Shown one piece after another: positions 24,080-35,300 of a stretch of DNA of 64,000 bases (the stretch's first letter is position 1; the number at the start of each line of letters is the position of its first letter). This DNA comes from Onchidella celtica (taxonomy: Eukaryota > Mollusca > Gastropoda > Systellommatophora > Onchidiidae): NCBI GenBank assembly GCA_963931925.1, contig OZ007570.1, positions 24,091,340 to 24,155,339 on the forward strand. The letters run 5' to 3'. The notes under the pieces were generated by a model that had not been told where the DNA came from, ran no database searches, and saw only the letters and a list, made by a program, of their open reading frames with translations. A program made the position numbers and the translations under genes.

Positions 24080-25375
24080 GTTAATAATGATATATAATAA
24101 TAATAATGACGTAATAATAATAGTAACAATAATAATAATAATAATAATAACAAAGCACACATATACAGAGCACGTTCCCATTTAAAGAGCTTCTGGGTGC
24201 TTTATAATTTAAAAGTGGATAATCGTGGCCAAACGACAACTCACCGTAAATACAATCACATGGAACTGATTTACAAATACATACATAATCATGGCAAAGA
24301 GACAACTCACTAAAAGTATAATCACATGAAACTGATTTACAAGTACATACATAATCATGGCAAAGAGACAACTCACTAAAAGTACAATCAGATGAAAGTG
24401 GTTTACAAATACATACATAATCATGGCAAAGAGACAACTCACTAAAAGTACAATCACATGAAACTGATTTACAAATACATACATAATCGGGGCAAAATGA
24501 CAACTCACTAAAAATACAATTACATGAATTAGATTTACCAAAACAAAAAAAAAGCAGGGCTAAAAGAGACCTCACAAAAAAACACAATCAGATGAAAGTG
24601 GTTTACAAAAACATACATAATCATTGGAAAGTGACAACTCACTAAAAATACAATCACATGAAATTGATTTACAAAAACCTACATAATCATGGCAAAAAGG
24701 CAAGTCAGTAACAAATACAATCACAAGAAATTGATTTACACTAACATACATTCGTGTAATTATGGCCAAATGACAACTCACTAAAAATTCAATCACATGA
24801 AATTGATGTATTAAAACACACATAATCGCTGGAATGTGACAAATGGCTAAAAATACAATCACATGAAATTGATTTACAAAAACATACATAATCATGGCCA
24901 AACGACAACTCACTAAAAATATAATCACATAAAACAAATTTGAAGTATATTTTATTAGTTCAAAGACAAGTTTTTAATTTGGAATTAAAAGAGTTCAAAT
25001 TGGCACCTTCCTGGAAGGCATTTCACACTGAAGGCCCAAAATGAGAAAAGTTAGTGTCTAGTTCTAGCCCTTGTATGCACTCTTGGTACTTCTAACAAGA
25101 TGACCTCAAGATACGAGGCAGACCTTATTTTTTAATATATTTTCTTACAGTTGGAAAGGAGCGATTCTATCTAGGCAAACATATACTAATACTGCAGCTT
25201 TAAAGTAAACATTTATTTTTTGACGGCAAATAAAATTAATCTGAAGATTATAGCAAAGATGACGAATTTTCCATTTCTGCGTTTCTTAAAAATCAGTCTA
25301 GCTGCAGAATTTTTTAATTATTTGGAAACGATTAGGTTTTTCTTCTAATTTACTGAAGAACTGAGAAAGGGCTGC
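24080..25375 (-). mobile_element. 3' end of a CR1/L2-type LINE with minisatellite in its 3' UTR
   Basis: On the minus strand: remains of the RT C-terminal region (about 25375-24940, with the same ACTGATTTTTAAGAAACG stretch as the intact copy near 7420), then an array of 66-bp units, then a GCACC-type tail and a (TTA)n terminus at about 24085-24150. The order matches the tail of the LINE at 6903-8857, but that copy has no minisatellite. Confidence 0.65.
24225..24935 (-). repeat. 66-bp minisatellite (22-codon period)
   Basis: About eleven units of 66 bp; GACAACTCACTAAAA starts at 24301, 24367 and 24433, exactly 66 bp apart. Because 66 is a multiple of three, the minus strand stays open and translates as repeated CICKSVSCDCTFSELSLCHDYV-like 22-residue units. 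This is a by-product of repeat length and there is no evidence of translation. The same array occurs at 41320-42745. Confidence 0.85.
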
Positions 25376-25791
25376 TGTGGTGTTGTAGTTTCCCAGACAA
25401 AGACATCAGAGATAGACTAGTGGCCTACTGATTCCTTCCACTCTTAGATATTAATTGGTCTCAGATGTTAGGATGTTACACTGTTATATCCATTATGCAA
25501 CAGTGCACGAGATTTTGGGCATAGAGCTCATTGTAAAAACTGGCTCTGCCATTAGATGATACCGATCAACCCATTATTAATTTGTGAGCGACCAAGTGGG
25601 TTCCATATGAACAATAATACATGCATATTGTCACACATGACGACTACACATTTCTGCAGCCATGATGACTACAGTTAGTTTTGTGCTCAAAATAACCACA
25701 CTGCGCCTAACTGCCACAGACATTCATGTTTCTTGTTCTTCTTCAGTTTCAGGGTCTGTTGTTTCTACCCAATACAGGGGTATCCATCTTA

Positions 25792-26291
25792 CTTCCTGCT
25801 TGTCAGTATTATGCTGATCACAAGGGCAATCAAAATCATGCTGTCCATTTTAGATGGGACATTGTGATCGTGCAAACTTGAACTTGTACTGGGAAAGACA
25901 TGATGGCCTGCTCAGCCCGCTTGATCTAGTCCGCTTGTGCGAAGGTCGCTTGAGATAACATAGATTTAACAGCGGATCAAACTGGGGTTGCTTTGCATTT
26001 GAACCGTTTGTATGTCAAGTATAGGTCTCATGACGCTGTGTGTATTATTTCCGTCTATCAGTGTGATTGTGAATGTACTAGGCCCTACATAACTCCCTTA
26101 ATGCAAATAACCTTGTATTCTTTGTTCTTTATAAATGACTGAAACTAAGCCTTCAATCTAAAACAGTACATCTGATTTAGTAACTGAACAAGTCCCTGAT
26201 CGAGCTCGCAGTGAAGTTTAGGTTTGAGAAAGCGCGTCGATACGGTAATGGTCACATTGTGTTAGGAAAAAGCAAGAACAGACAGGAAGAA
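25792..26291. other. Intergenic, no gene recognised
   Basis: Begins exactly where homology to copy 1 ends. A stretch at about 25795-25860 (TCAGTATTATGCTGATCACA) is echoed near 27515-27555, so dispersed repeat is present. Confidence 0.45.
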
Positions 26292-26984
26292 TCTCTATAT
26301 ATAATTGGGTAAAATTGGACGGTTGTACTCTATAGCTGAAAAAACTACTGAACGTAGAGCCATGAAAAAATTACTGAAAGTAGTTCAAAGACTGAGCAAG
26401 GTTTGTATCAATTCATTTTAATGATGCAACAACCTTAAAAATTTAGAAAAATAGAAAACAAAATTGGCCGTTCGAGGTTTTCCGATTCGTCATTTTTACA
26501 GCTCAGACAGGGCCGAGTGTAGTAAGATATTTTGGTAACTCGAAACTTTGGTCACCTATGGCCCAGGAACCGCATCCCACTCAGGCTTCAAACTTTGCAC
26601 AACAGCATATTTTCAGTGCGAAATTAACATGGGCTGTATTAGAAATTATGAAATGATCAGGCTTCTACGTTTCATTTTTCATTGTTTCGGCATCATTTAG
26701 ATCTATTTCGAGTCATGGTTCGCCATTTTAAGGTTTCGTTATCACTTCCTGCGATGTGTTCACTATCAAACACACTAACCCGTGCGCAAATCATGCTATT
26801 GTACGGGACGCGCAGGGTGTCAACTCACAAAGGCAGAGCAGTAAGACTTAATTAAAAACAAACAAACAAAAATAAAATAAACAAATAGGAACAGGCAAGA
26901 TGAAGCAGGTCCGTAATAACCACCCAGAACTGAAACTAATATTCAAACCGATTTATCCCGGGCAGGGCCGGGGACCTCAGCTAG
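26292..26984 (+). mobile_element. Non-autonomous Helitron
   Basis: Starts TCTCTATATATAATTGGG after A. It ends with the hairpin CCCGGGCAGGGCCGGG (26957-26972), then ACCTCAGCTAG and T. No target duplication. It is the longest of the three complete copies (693 bp) and carries no Rep/helicase. Confidence 0.75.
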
Positions 26985-27667
26985 TATAATATAACTGATC
27001 TATGGGATAATGAGGTGACCCTGCCAGAAGCGCCCACCAATCACCAGCTCGCGGTGAAGACAAGCCGGTAGTCCTACAGGTTCTATTATTATTAAACTAT
27101 TAATAGTCAGTCTCCACACAGGACTATCTTTCAGTTTTTGAAGTAACTTTCCCTCATTCAACCCACCTATCTTATCTTATTCTGCACCGTACCCACCCCT
27201 ACCTTGTATGATGTTCTGAGAGATCTAGAAATGCCCCGATATTTTTCCGCAGTGCCTGTAGAGGTATGCGAGTTGAAAATCTCAGATCTCATAACTGCTC
27301 CTGGTGGCTTAGAATCTTAATGTAGCTGTGAGACCTTTGGTGGCTCTAATGGAGTGCCTCATAATGGTGTCTTATCTTTGAATGTGAGGACCCACCGCAG
27401 ATAATTTTGAAACTGCGTGGGACGGAGTTGCATTTCCTCAAGTAAACTGTATGGTTGGGTTTCTATCTAACCGATAAGCGTTGCTTTGTCCAGGTTCAGC
27501 GATTTCTTTTACTTTTCGTCAGCACTATGCTGATCGCAGGGGCAATCAAAATCGTGGATGAGACGGATCAGATAGACTTGAACGTGTAGGGGGAAAGATC
27601 GATTAAGAGGACTTGTCATGCCGACTTGTCCAGTCAGTCTTTGCTTTTAGGGGCCGCTTGACATTCC

Positions 27668-28104
27668 TATAACCCCATTGCGGATATCGGCCATTTTAGT
27701 TGTCAGGACCGACGCATAACCATGGCAATGGTAGCATTGATTTTGATTCGTTAGCTGATTTGCACTGTGAGCACTTCAGGCGTCGCGAACCAATGAGCAG
27801 TGAGCTAAAAAAAAAAGTTCCCTACAATAAACAATGTCACAAGTGTTCACACAGTACAAATGGGAGACGTTCGGTCAATTCTTTCACTTCCTTTCCTGTG
27901 TTTACACAAATGGTAGGGAATCTGACCAGCTTGGGTCCATCCTTTCCACCCTGACATAACAGTCAACTGCAATGCAACCAGCAGGCATTTTAACCGCTTA
28001 GACATATCTCGAAGTTACACTCGTCAGCTGATCCACCCACCATTTTAGGTGTCGGAAGTACAAAACAAATAACACTTTGTGACGTCATTCACAATGGGCC
28101 TATA
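27668..28104. mobile_element. 430-bp MITE, copy A
   Basis: Shares about 430 bp with 55015-55444 in the same orientation. The right end CAATGGGCCTATA is intact; the left end is mutated (TATAACCCCATTG). It lies 1.26 kb upstream of BHMT copy 1. See copy B for terminal structure. Confidence 0.75.
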
Positions 28105-28424
28105 TCACTGACGGTTACAAGAAGTTTTATTGTGGCTGTTATTATTTTTACTGTCGCAGCCGTTTACTGATTTTGTTAATGATGATGTCCTGGTTATTTT
28201 TGATGCTGCGGAAGTACTTCTTTAAAAACAACAACCACACACAAATCTGAGTGAGATGGTAGCACTACCCCTGATGGCAATAAATGAGATTATACGAAAT
28301 ACATTTTGCTTTTGGTAGTTCTTGTTGTTAGTGCCGTTGTGTTTGTGGTATGTGATAGGTATGTGGTATTTTGGCATTCATTATTTTGTATAAAGTCTAA
28401 TCATAAGTGCGGAACTGGAAGCGA

Positions 28425-28620
28425 CAGTTATACTGACCCGCCCCCAAGACAGTACGAGGATGGGAAAGAAGGGTATAAAACCCCTGGCCTGTCAAGCCTC
28501 AAGCACTGTATCTCTTCCCCCAGTCGAGAGTAGGTGTATGTATGATTGAATAAACGTCTTTTGTGCCATACAATAGACTTACATTCTTCTTTGTCAGTGT
28601 GCAGTTTTGCCACCCTGGCC
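28425..28620 (+). promoter_or_regulatory. TATA box with downstream AATAAA (LTR-like or promoter)
   Basis: GGGTATAAAACCCC (28471-28484) is followed after about 70 bp by TGAATAAACG (28548-28557). This spacing is typical of an LTR R region, but it could also be a promoter for a short transcript about 0.9 kb upstream of BHMT copy 1. No LTR termini or target duplication were identified. Confidence 0.3.
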
Positions 28621-29363
28621 GAGCCGTAGGAATGTTGCAGCCTAATCAGCTGCTATAACAAGAGAAACCCACTTCAATGGTTCACCTCATCTTTATCGTC
28701 TTGTAACATGTTGTTTTTGTTATTATTTTTGTTGTTGTCGTTTATCTTCTTGCGGTTCCTGTTGTTGTTGATTTTGCTGTTGCAGATGTTATGACAGCCA
28801 TTTCGGTCATTCTTCCGTGCATTTTCTTTCAGTATATAAAGCAAGGTTTACTGCGTTCTCATTTTTTCTTAATGACTTCCCTCTCTGTGCTCAGAGTTCG
28901 TGACTGGACATGCTACAGTATAAATCAGTACCAGGTTCGTTATGTTGCCAGTGACGTATCTCTGCGGTGCATCAGCACCTACATTCTCATTTAGTCAACA
29001 GCATGGCGAATACATTAATGCATTATCCTATACCATAGACTGTTGCAGTGTACTTATGTGAATGAGGGAAAGTGGTTTACGCCCCTGTATTGGCCAGTAC
29101 TATTGCACCCGCCTTGACCCCTAGTGCCACATAATGATAAATGATTGGCCTATTGAATCTAAATTATTCTCGTGGGTTTATTTTCTCTCGCGTGTTGAGG
29201 CGGTGGTGCGCCTCGGCACTTGACCAAGATCGAGACACAAGAAGACACCGCCTTCGTTGGACAGTACAGCATTATTCATTTATTTCTCCTTACTGGAAAC
29301 CAGTGCATTGTGCAACCTTGCTGTTACCATTGGTATACACCGAGGGCGGAGTTTATCATCAGA

Positions 29364-29376
29364 ATGGCACCCACTG
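29364..29376 (+). CDS. BHMT: BHMT copy 1, exon 1
   Basis: 13 nt: ATG GCA CCC ACT G, then GTAATT. Phase 1, completed by GT at 30715 to give Gly. Supported by the homologous exon at 55713-55725 and a shared 5' flank (TTTATCATCAGA). Too short to be found by ORF length. Confidence 0.7.
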
Positions 29377-32300
29377 GTAATTATTTCATCCAAATAATAA
29401 TAATAATAACAATAATAATAAACCTAGAGTGCGTCTGTTTAAGAATGAGAGAGATAAACATAAATTTTCTCGAAAACCGTCTGTTGGGTTTATTGATGGG
29501 CTCATATTTACCACTAAAGCTAATGGAATTGATTTTTTTTTATTTGTTAGACTGTAGTTTGATTTTGACTTTACGTCCTGGTGCCTTGTAAAACACGATA
29601 AATAGATCGAATTATTAAAAAGCTATTCCTACTGTACTAAACTGTGAGAAACACATAACACAGTGTTCAACATTCGTGTGCTTTCGTGAGCACAAAGAAA
29701 CTAGTAATGAATTTTGCTGAGGACCGTTTTCGCAAATCGTTTTCCCGCTCAAACTGGACACACATTTCAGTGTTTCATATTGTTTCCTTTTGTTTGTTTT
29801 TTAAGTTTGTAAACTCGTCCACCTAAATTGGAGCTGCACTGCTCCAATGGGGAAAAAATGTTTAGATAAAAGTGTGCTTTAGTTGTTCTTTTTCAATCAT
29901 ACAAGATTAATGTGTTTTGTAGGTAGGACACGTGCAGATGATTACTTTTTTTTATCCCATTTCTTAAAATGTCAAACTTCACTTCCTTTTTTTTTTTTTA
30001 GCTGTTATTAATATAGTTTTGTGTGCACCGCAGACAGAAGGGATGCAGACTAATTCCCAAACTATCTGTTAAATGTCTCAGTGGTTGTGGACAGAAAGCA
30101 AAGAAACAATGTACTTAATACCAGAGTATTTCCGACACACTTTGAACAGTTTAATCACGTTTTTGGTTAGGATTTACAGAAATAAATTCATGAATGTAAC
30201 GCAGTATTGGAGCCCAGATACTGTGGCTTCATTTTCGTTTCGCTTTCGGCTTAATTCCGGTAGTATTGCCGAAAGTCGTCAGTACAGATGAAAAGCGAAA
30301 TGAGACGACAGTGGAAGCACTGTGGACTTTAAAAGTGCAGTGAAGGTTTTTGACGTCTTCTCGGCTTTTAGACAAGAGGAGACTGTTGTCATTCGATAAA
30401 ATTGGCGAAAGTGAAACGAACCCGAAACCACTATGTCTGGGCTCTTAGAAGCTAATACTCAATATTATGTGATCATGTAATGTGTATGATTAGAAGAGAG
30501 TCCCGCACGTCCCGACCACATAGTCAAGATAGTCTGGTCACTAACCTTGTCTTTATCCCTCACCCTAAATCTAAAATTATGTCTCACCTTATCCAGGGTT
30601 AAAGACATGGACAGGATTAGGGATAGGCAAGGGGTATCTTGAATGGCTGGACAGGACATACCTAGCGCTTTCCTATGTTTTATGAATTGAAATCTTTACA
30701 CTATATATATAAAGGTAAACTGCTGGGACGTCTCTCTAATGGAGGAAATGTGGTGGTGGCAGAAGGGTATGTGTTTGAATTTGAACGGAGGGGTTACCTG
30801 AGAGCCGGAGCTTTTGTCCCAGAGGTGGTGATGGAGCGTCCGGACCTGGTCAAGATCATGCACGAGGAATTTGTTCATGCCGGAAGTGACGTTGTCTTGG
30901 CTTTCACGGTATTTCATTCGTTCACTGTTTGCGATCTCCTTTTATTCAACTCCGCGTTTAAATATTAAATATAACATCTGTATCTGTATGTCTTTGCATT
31001 ATAATATGCTGTCATGTTAGGGGAAAACTGCATGTGCCCATACAAAAGTTTTTAGGAGACGCAAATGCTATCGCCGCTGCACTCCATTTTATTCTATGTC
31101 TAATTTCCATTTTTGCAGTGCCCGAAAGAAACTATAGGTCGTTCAAAACAATAGCCCAGATAAAAAGATTGTGAGCTCTAGGGTTCAAGAACCACCTTCA
31201 ACGTAGAGTTCTGGTGACAGTTCTGGTATACCAAAGACTTCATGTAGGTCCGAAACTCAGGATAGTCACAACAGAAAGCTGGTCCAGGGATAGGGCGGGC
31301 TTATCTATTTATGGTTTTATTTATCTGCTTAATCATTCAATGATCAATTCACTTTCTTATTTTACCTGTTGGTTTATGTATTTATTTATTTATTTATTTA
31401 TTTATTTATTATTTGTTTATTTATTTGTTTATTTACTTATTTATTTATTTATTTATTTAATGTATCTATTTATTCATTCATTCAGCCATGTATTTGTGTT
31501 CAACATAAAATTCATGGAGTCATGCACACAATGGTTACTGACCAAATGGCATTTGAATCTGAGCCCGAAAAATAAATTATAAAAAACAAATTGTGAGCTC
31601 ATTTCATTCAGTAAAGTGATGTTAAAAGAGAAAATTTGACCTAAGTAAGATACGGTGTTTTCAGTGACACGGCAGTATGGAGAACTGATCATGATTGGGT
31701 TATCGTTTCACTTTCATTTCGTCAATACAACTTAATTGCAAAAAGCAAAATAAAATACAACTTTGCTCTGTAAAGTGATCTTATTTGCATTTTGATGTTC
31801 ATGTTAACGCTATTTGTTAGAACTGTGTTGTTGCCGCTGTGGCTGTGGATGTTGGAAGTGCTGTCGCCGCTGTTTATGTTTGGTTTTTATTTCTGATTTT
31901 TGTAGACTGTATTGCTACATGTTAATATTTTCTCAAAATGCCCACCCATGGCTTGAGCTAGAAGTTCAAGTATCTAGGGAAGCTATTACTGTACTAGTTT
32001 TACTATTACTAGTTGGCCTGTTGACTGGGAGAACACACAAATGTAATGTCAATATTGTTTTTCGACGACCAACAGTTTTTGTAATTGTAATTGTAATTGT
32101 AATTTGTATACTTCTTAATCCCATTTGGGAAATTTGCCTTTGTGCCATTGCAGCCCAGTTACAACTGGAGCAGGCACTTCGTCGCCACAGTGCAGCGCCG
32201 GTCGGCGGAATATATTTTGGGGAGGGGGGAGAGAGGGGAGAGGGAATGGTAGGGATGAATTCTATTTGATTTTGCCCGGGCAGCGGCCTATCCGGTCTGC

Positions 32301-35300
32301 TCTTTTCGATTTCCAACTGCCAAGGTATCTTTAACGTGAGCAACGTGCACACGGGCCCTCCGAAATTTTTCGTCCTTATCCGAGAAGACTAGGCACTCGA
32401 TCCTACCCCTCCCTCCCCCAATAGGATCAGGGACACGAAAAAATGAGAAAAATCCCAAACTTCCAACATGCCTGCGCCGGCCGGATTTTGAACTCGGTAC
32501 CCATGGCATGAGAGGCGAGCACCTTGCCTCTAGAATATAGAGAGACAAAGAACGAGATTTCCAATCTTACTTTACGATTTCACTTGACTGAAATGCGTTA
32601 CTTTTTCTAATGTTAAAAAATGCGTAAGTAAATAATCTAATTATATATTACGCACTTTCTCCATCTTTGAACGCAAAAGGCTTTTTTATTAGGCCACCTA
32701 CAGTAACCAAATTTTGCATGTACATTTCAAATACCCTGGAGGGTGCACGGAAGTTTTCATTATTTTGATTGGTTTTGTTCTTGAATTTATAGAAAATTCA
32801 TTGTTTCATCGTGCTGTCAACAGTTCTAATTTTCATTCTCCATCTTGGCGTCATCGTGACAGCATCGTTCATGTCATAAAAAGTATCGGGGATCGAGTTT
32901 TTTTTCCTGTGCTTAGATCAGCTGTTTGAAAGGAAGTATCGTTTGAAACCGATCCGGCACAATACCCTATTACAGTATCGTGAAACCAATACGGCACCGA
33001 GACCGCCCAATATCTCTACAATTACGATTCAAATGTGAAGGATTCATTTGCACGCACATGGTGAATCGAAGAACACGTTTTGGCCAAGCTGCATTACACA
33101 TCTAGATCTTGAGCTCTACTCTCCCCACAAATTCTCCACCTTTGACATTGATTTCAATTGTGACGGATTCAGTTGCACGCACATATTGGCTTGAAGAGTT
33201 GAAGTAGGCCTGCATCACGCCTTGGTCAAGGTAAGCATCACTGATTTTTCACGACTTACTTACAAAATAACAAATACATTATCGAGATCTTGCTTATCTT
33301 TGTGTTTGAGCTCTATATAAGCTTACTTACACTACAGCTAAATCTAGATCTAGATCTAGCTGGATTTACTCGCTCTGCGTCCAGGAAGATCCCTTAATTT
33401 GACATAGATCTAGATCTAGAATCTAGATCTACAAATGCGAGATCAAAGCTTACAGTTACACTTTTTAGATCTAGATATCTAGATCTACTAGATCTAGATT
33501 CTGGGTCTAAATTACTCTAAAGTGTACAGTTTAGCATTCTACAGAGGCACAGCCACAGATTGATTAGCCCATTCTGTTTTTTATTGTATATCTAGATCTA
33601 GATCTTCTAGATTAGAAATATTAGAATGAAAGAAATTTAGGACAATAACTTATTCGTTGGAAATAGGGCCTAGCTGTTAGTAGTGTTGGTGTTATTCGTG
33701 AACATCAATTCGGCATGTCAAGAACACCTCTGAAAATTTTTTTGGTAAACTGATCGGGTACTTAGGAGTCAAAATCACAATTATCAATGCTTTTTAGTTT
33801 TTTTTTGTTTTTTAAATTTTTTATTTTAGTCAGCGAGTAGTTGGGAATCACGAACACCATTATAAATCAATGCTGACAGATCCAAGAAAGGTCTAACTAT
33901 ATCTAGATCTAGATCTGGGTGTTACTCTCAATCTAGATTCTAGATCCAATTGGTACAGTAGGTCATTGATTTCTGCATCTAAATAGAAATTGCAGGGGGG
34001 GGGGGGGAGGCATGTATTTTACATTGAGGCCCCTAATTCATTTTTCTACTCAAAACGTTACATATTTCCATCAACTATTTAATCTTTTTTTTTTTCATCA
34101 GATGCCTCGCAAATGAAAGTCCACGATGGGTCGTTTAACTCCCAATGCTAAGCGACCCCGTCACTTAAGAAGTAATGCCACCCTTGAGAATGAAGATCCG
34201 GCTGTGTCTGCATCACATGCATCTGCAGGTCCTCCCATGCCTGTTGATGTTCCTGCCCCTCCTCAGCCTGCAGATCTGCCTGTGCCAGATCATGTACCAG
34301 CTATATCCAGCTGCACTACACAATACTTTACCAAAGGCCTTAAATTATTCTCCGGAAAGTTGTTTGGTGACCATGCAATGCCCATGTTGTCATGCCACAG
34401 AGACAGCAGCAATGTGTTGCAACAATGGTAAAATTAAATTGCAGCCGTATCCTGAACTACCTCCGGAATTCAAGCGACTATAATGTGGTGATTCTGAAGA
34501 ATCGAAAAGTTTCTTATATCAGACATTACAATTGTGCCTTTCAAATGACTTTGTTTGGATGTAAGATGATTCGTGTGGATGGATGGAATCCTAATTTTTA
34601 CATTCAGGGTCAAGTATGTCACTTGGTGGGACCATTGGAGCCTTTGACACAGGAGCCGCCTATGTTTTTGCGAATTACATGGATTCTGAGATGGATCAAC
34701 TTCGTAGACAAATGTCTGTTTTGGACAGTCCTCTGTGTGAAGCTGTAATTTTATTGGTTCAAACAGTATTGCAAGATCGTAATAAGTCTGGCATCTGCAT
34801 TTATAGCGGCCGCAAACATTAGGGCCAATGACAAATTCCCCAAAATTGGCAAATCTTGACAAATTTCGGCAAAAAAATAGCGAAAAAAAAAAAAGTGCGA
34901 AACTGAGAAATATTGCAACTTTCCCTAGGCCTAAACTCCAAGGGAAGCTACTCACTTCGTAATTTCTTTAGAACTTGATTAAAAAACGTTAAAAAGCGTT
35001 AAAAAACAAGGGTTCGAATCCGCCCGGAGACACCTTCTAGTGAAAAAGGCAGCAGAGAGGCACCTGGGAGTCATGACCAAGGTGTGACCCTTAGAGTGTA
35101 AGGAGTTCAGGGCCGAAACACTTGAACAGGGGGGTTTCTTCTCTGAAGACTCTCTGTTGTCTGGCTCCCCCATGAGTTTCTAGCTACTTCCTGTCTTCCT
35201 GTTTTTCAACACGAAGCCTACCAGTACCTAGATCATCAAATGAGAGTCCATTAATGGGAACATTGGTCTGACTGTTTTCTGGAAGTCTGCGGCAGATCAT

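Larger units (their letters stand above)
23280..25791 (+). pseudogene. Broken partial copy of the BHMT-like gene
   Basis: This segment is a duplicate of copy 1 from inside intron 4 to the end of intron 5. The exon 5 equivalent is 23408-23573, with AG/GT borders kept and [20 protein letters not shown] still readable. It is 13 nt shorter than exon 5 of either intact copy (166 versus 179), which breaks the frame after the splice acceptor. Homology runs through the downstream intron, including its LINE and 66-bp minisatellite, to the acceptor TTTCTACCCAATACAG at 25791, where it stops exactly at the exon 6 border. Exons before and after are absent. Confidence 0.85.

Noticed and set aside
24225..24935. 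CRISPR-like array
   Set aside because: Units are contiguous with no unique spacers, the context is eukaryotic, and there are no cas genes.
24081..24937. Cys-rich 168-, 121- and 110-codon minus-strand ORFs as a repeat protein
   Set aside because: The periodicity comes from the 66-bp DNA unit lying in a LINE 3' tail; two frames are open at once and neither continues into a gene.
31814..32352. Cys-rich 151-codon and other ORFs
   Set aside because: Low-complexity start and overlap with a SINE-like repeat; no conserved motif or splice-bounded counterpart in BHMT copy 2.
35008..35030. tRNA gene
   Set aside because: Only a B-box-like word is present; no A box, no cloverleaf stems.
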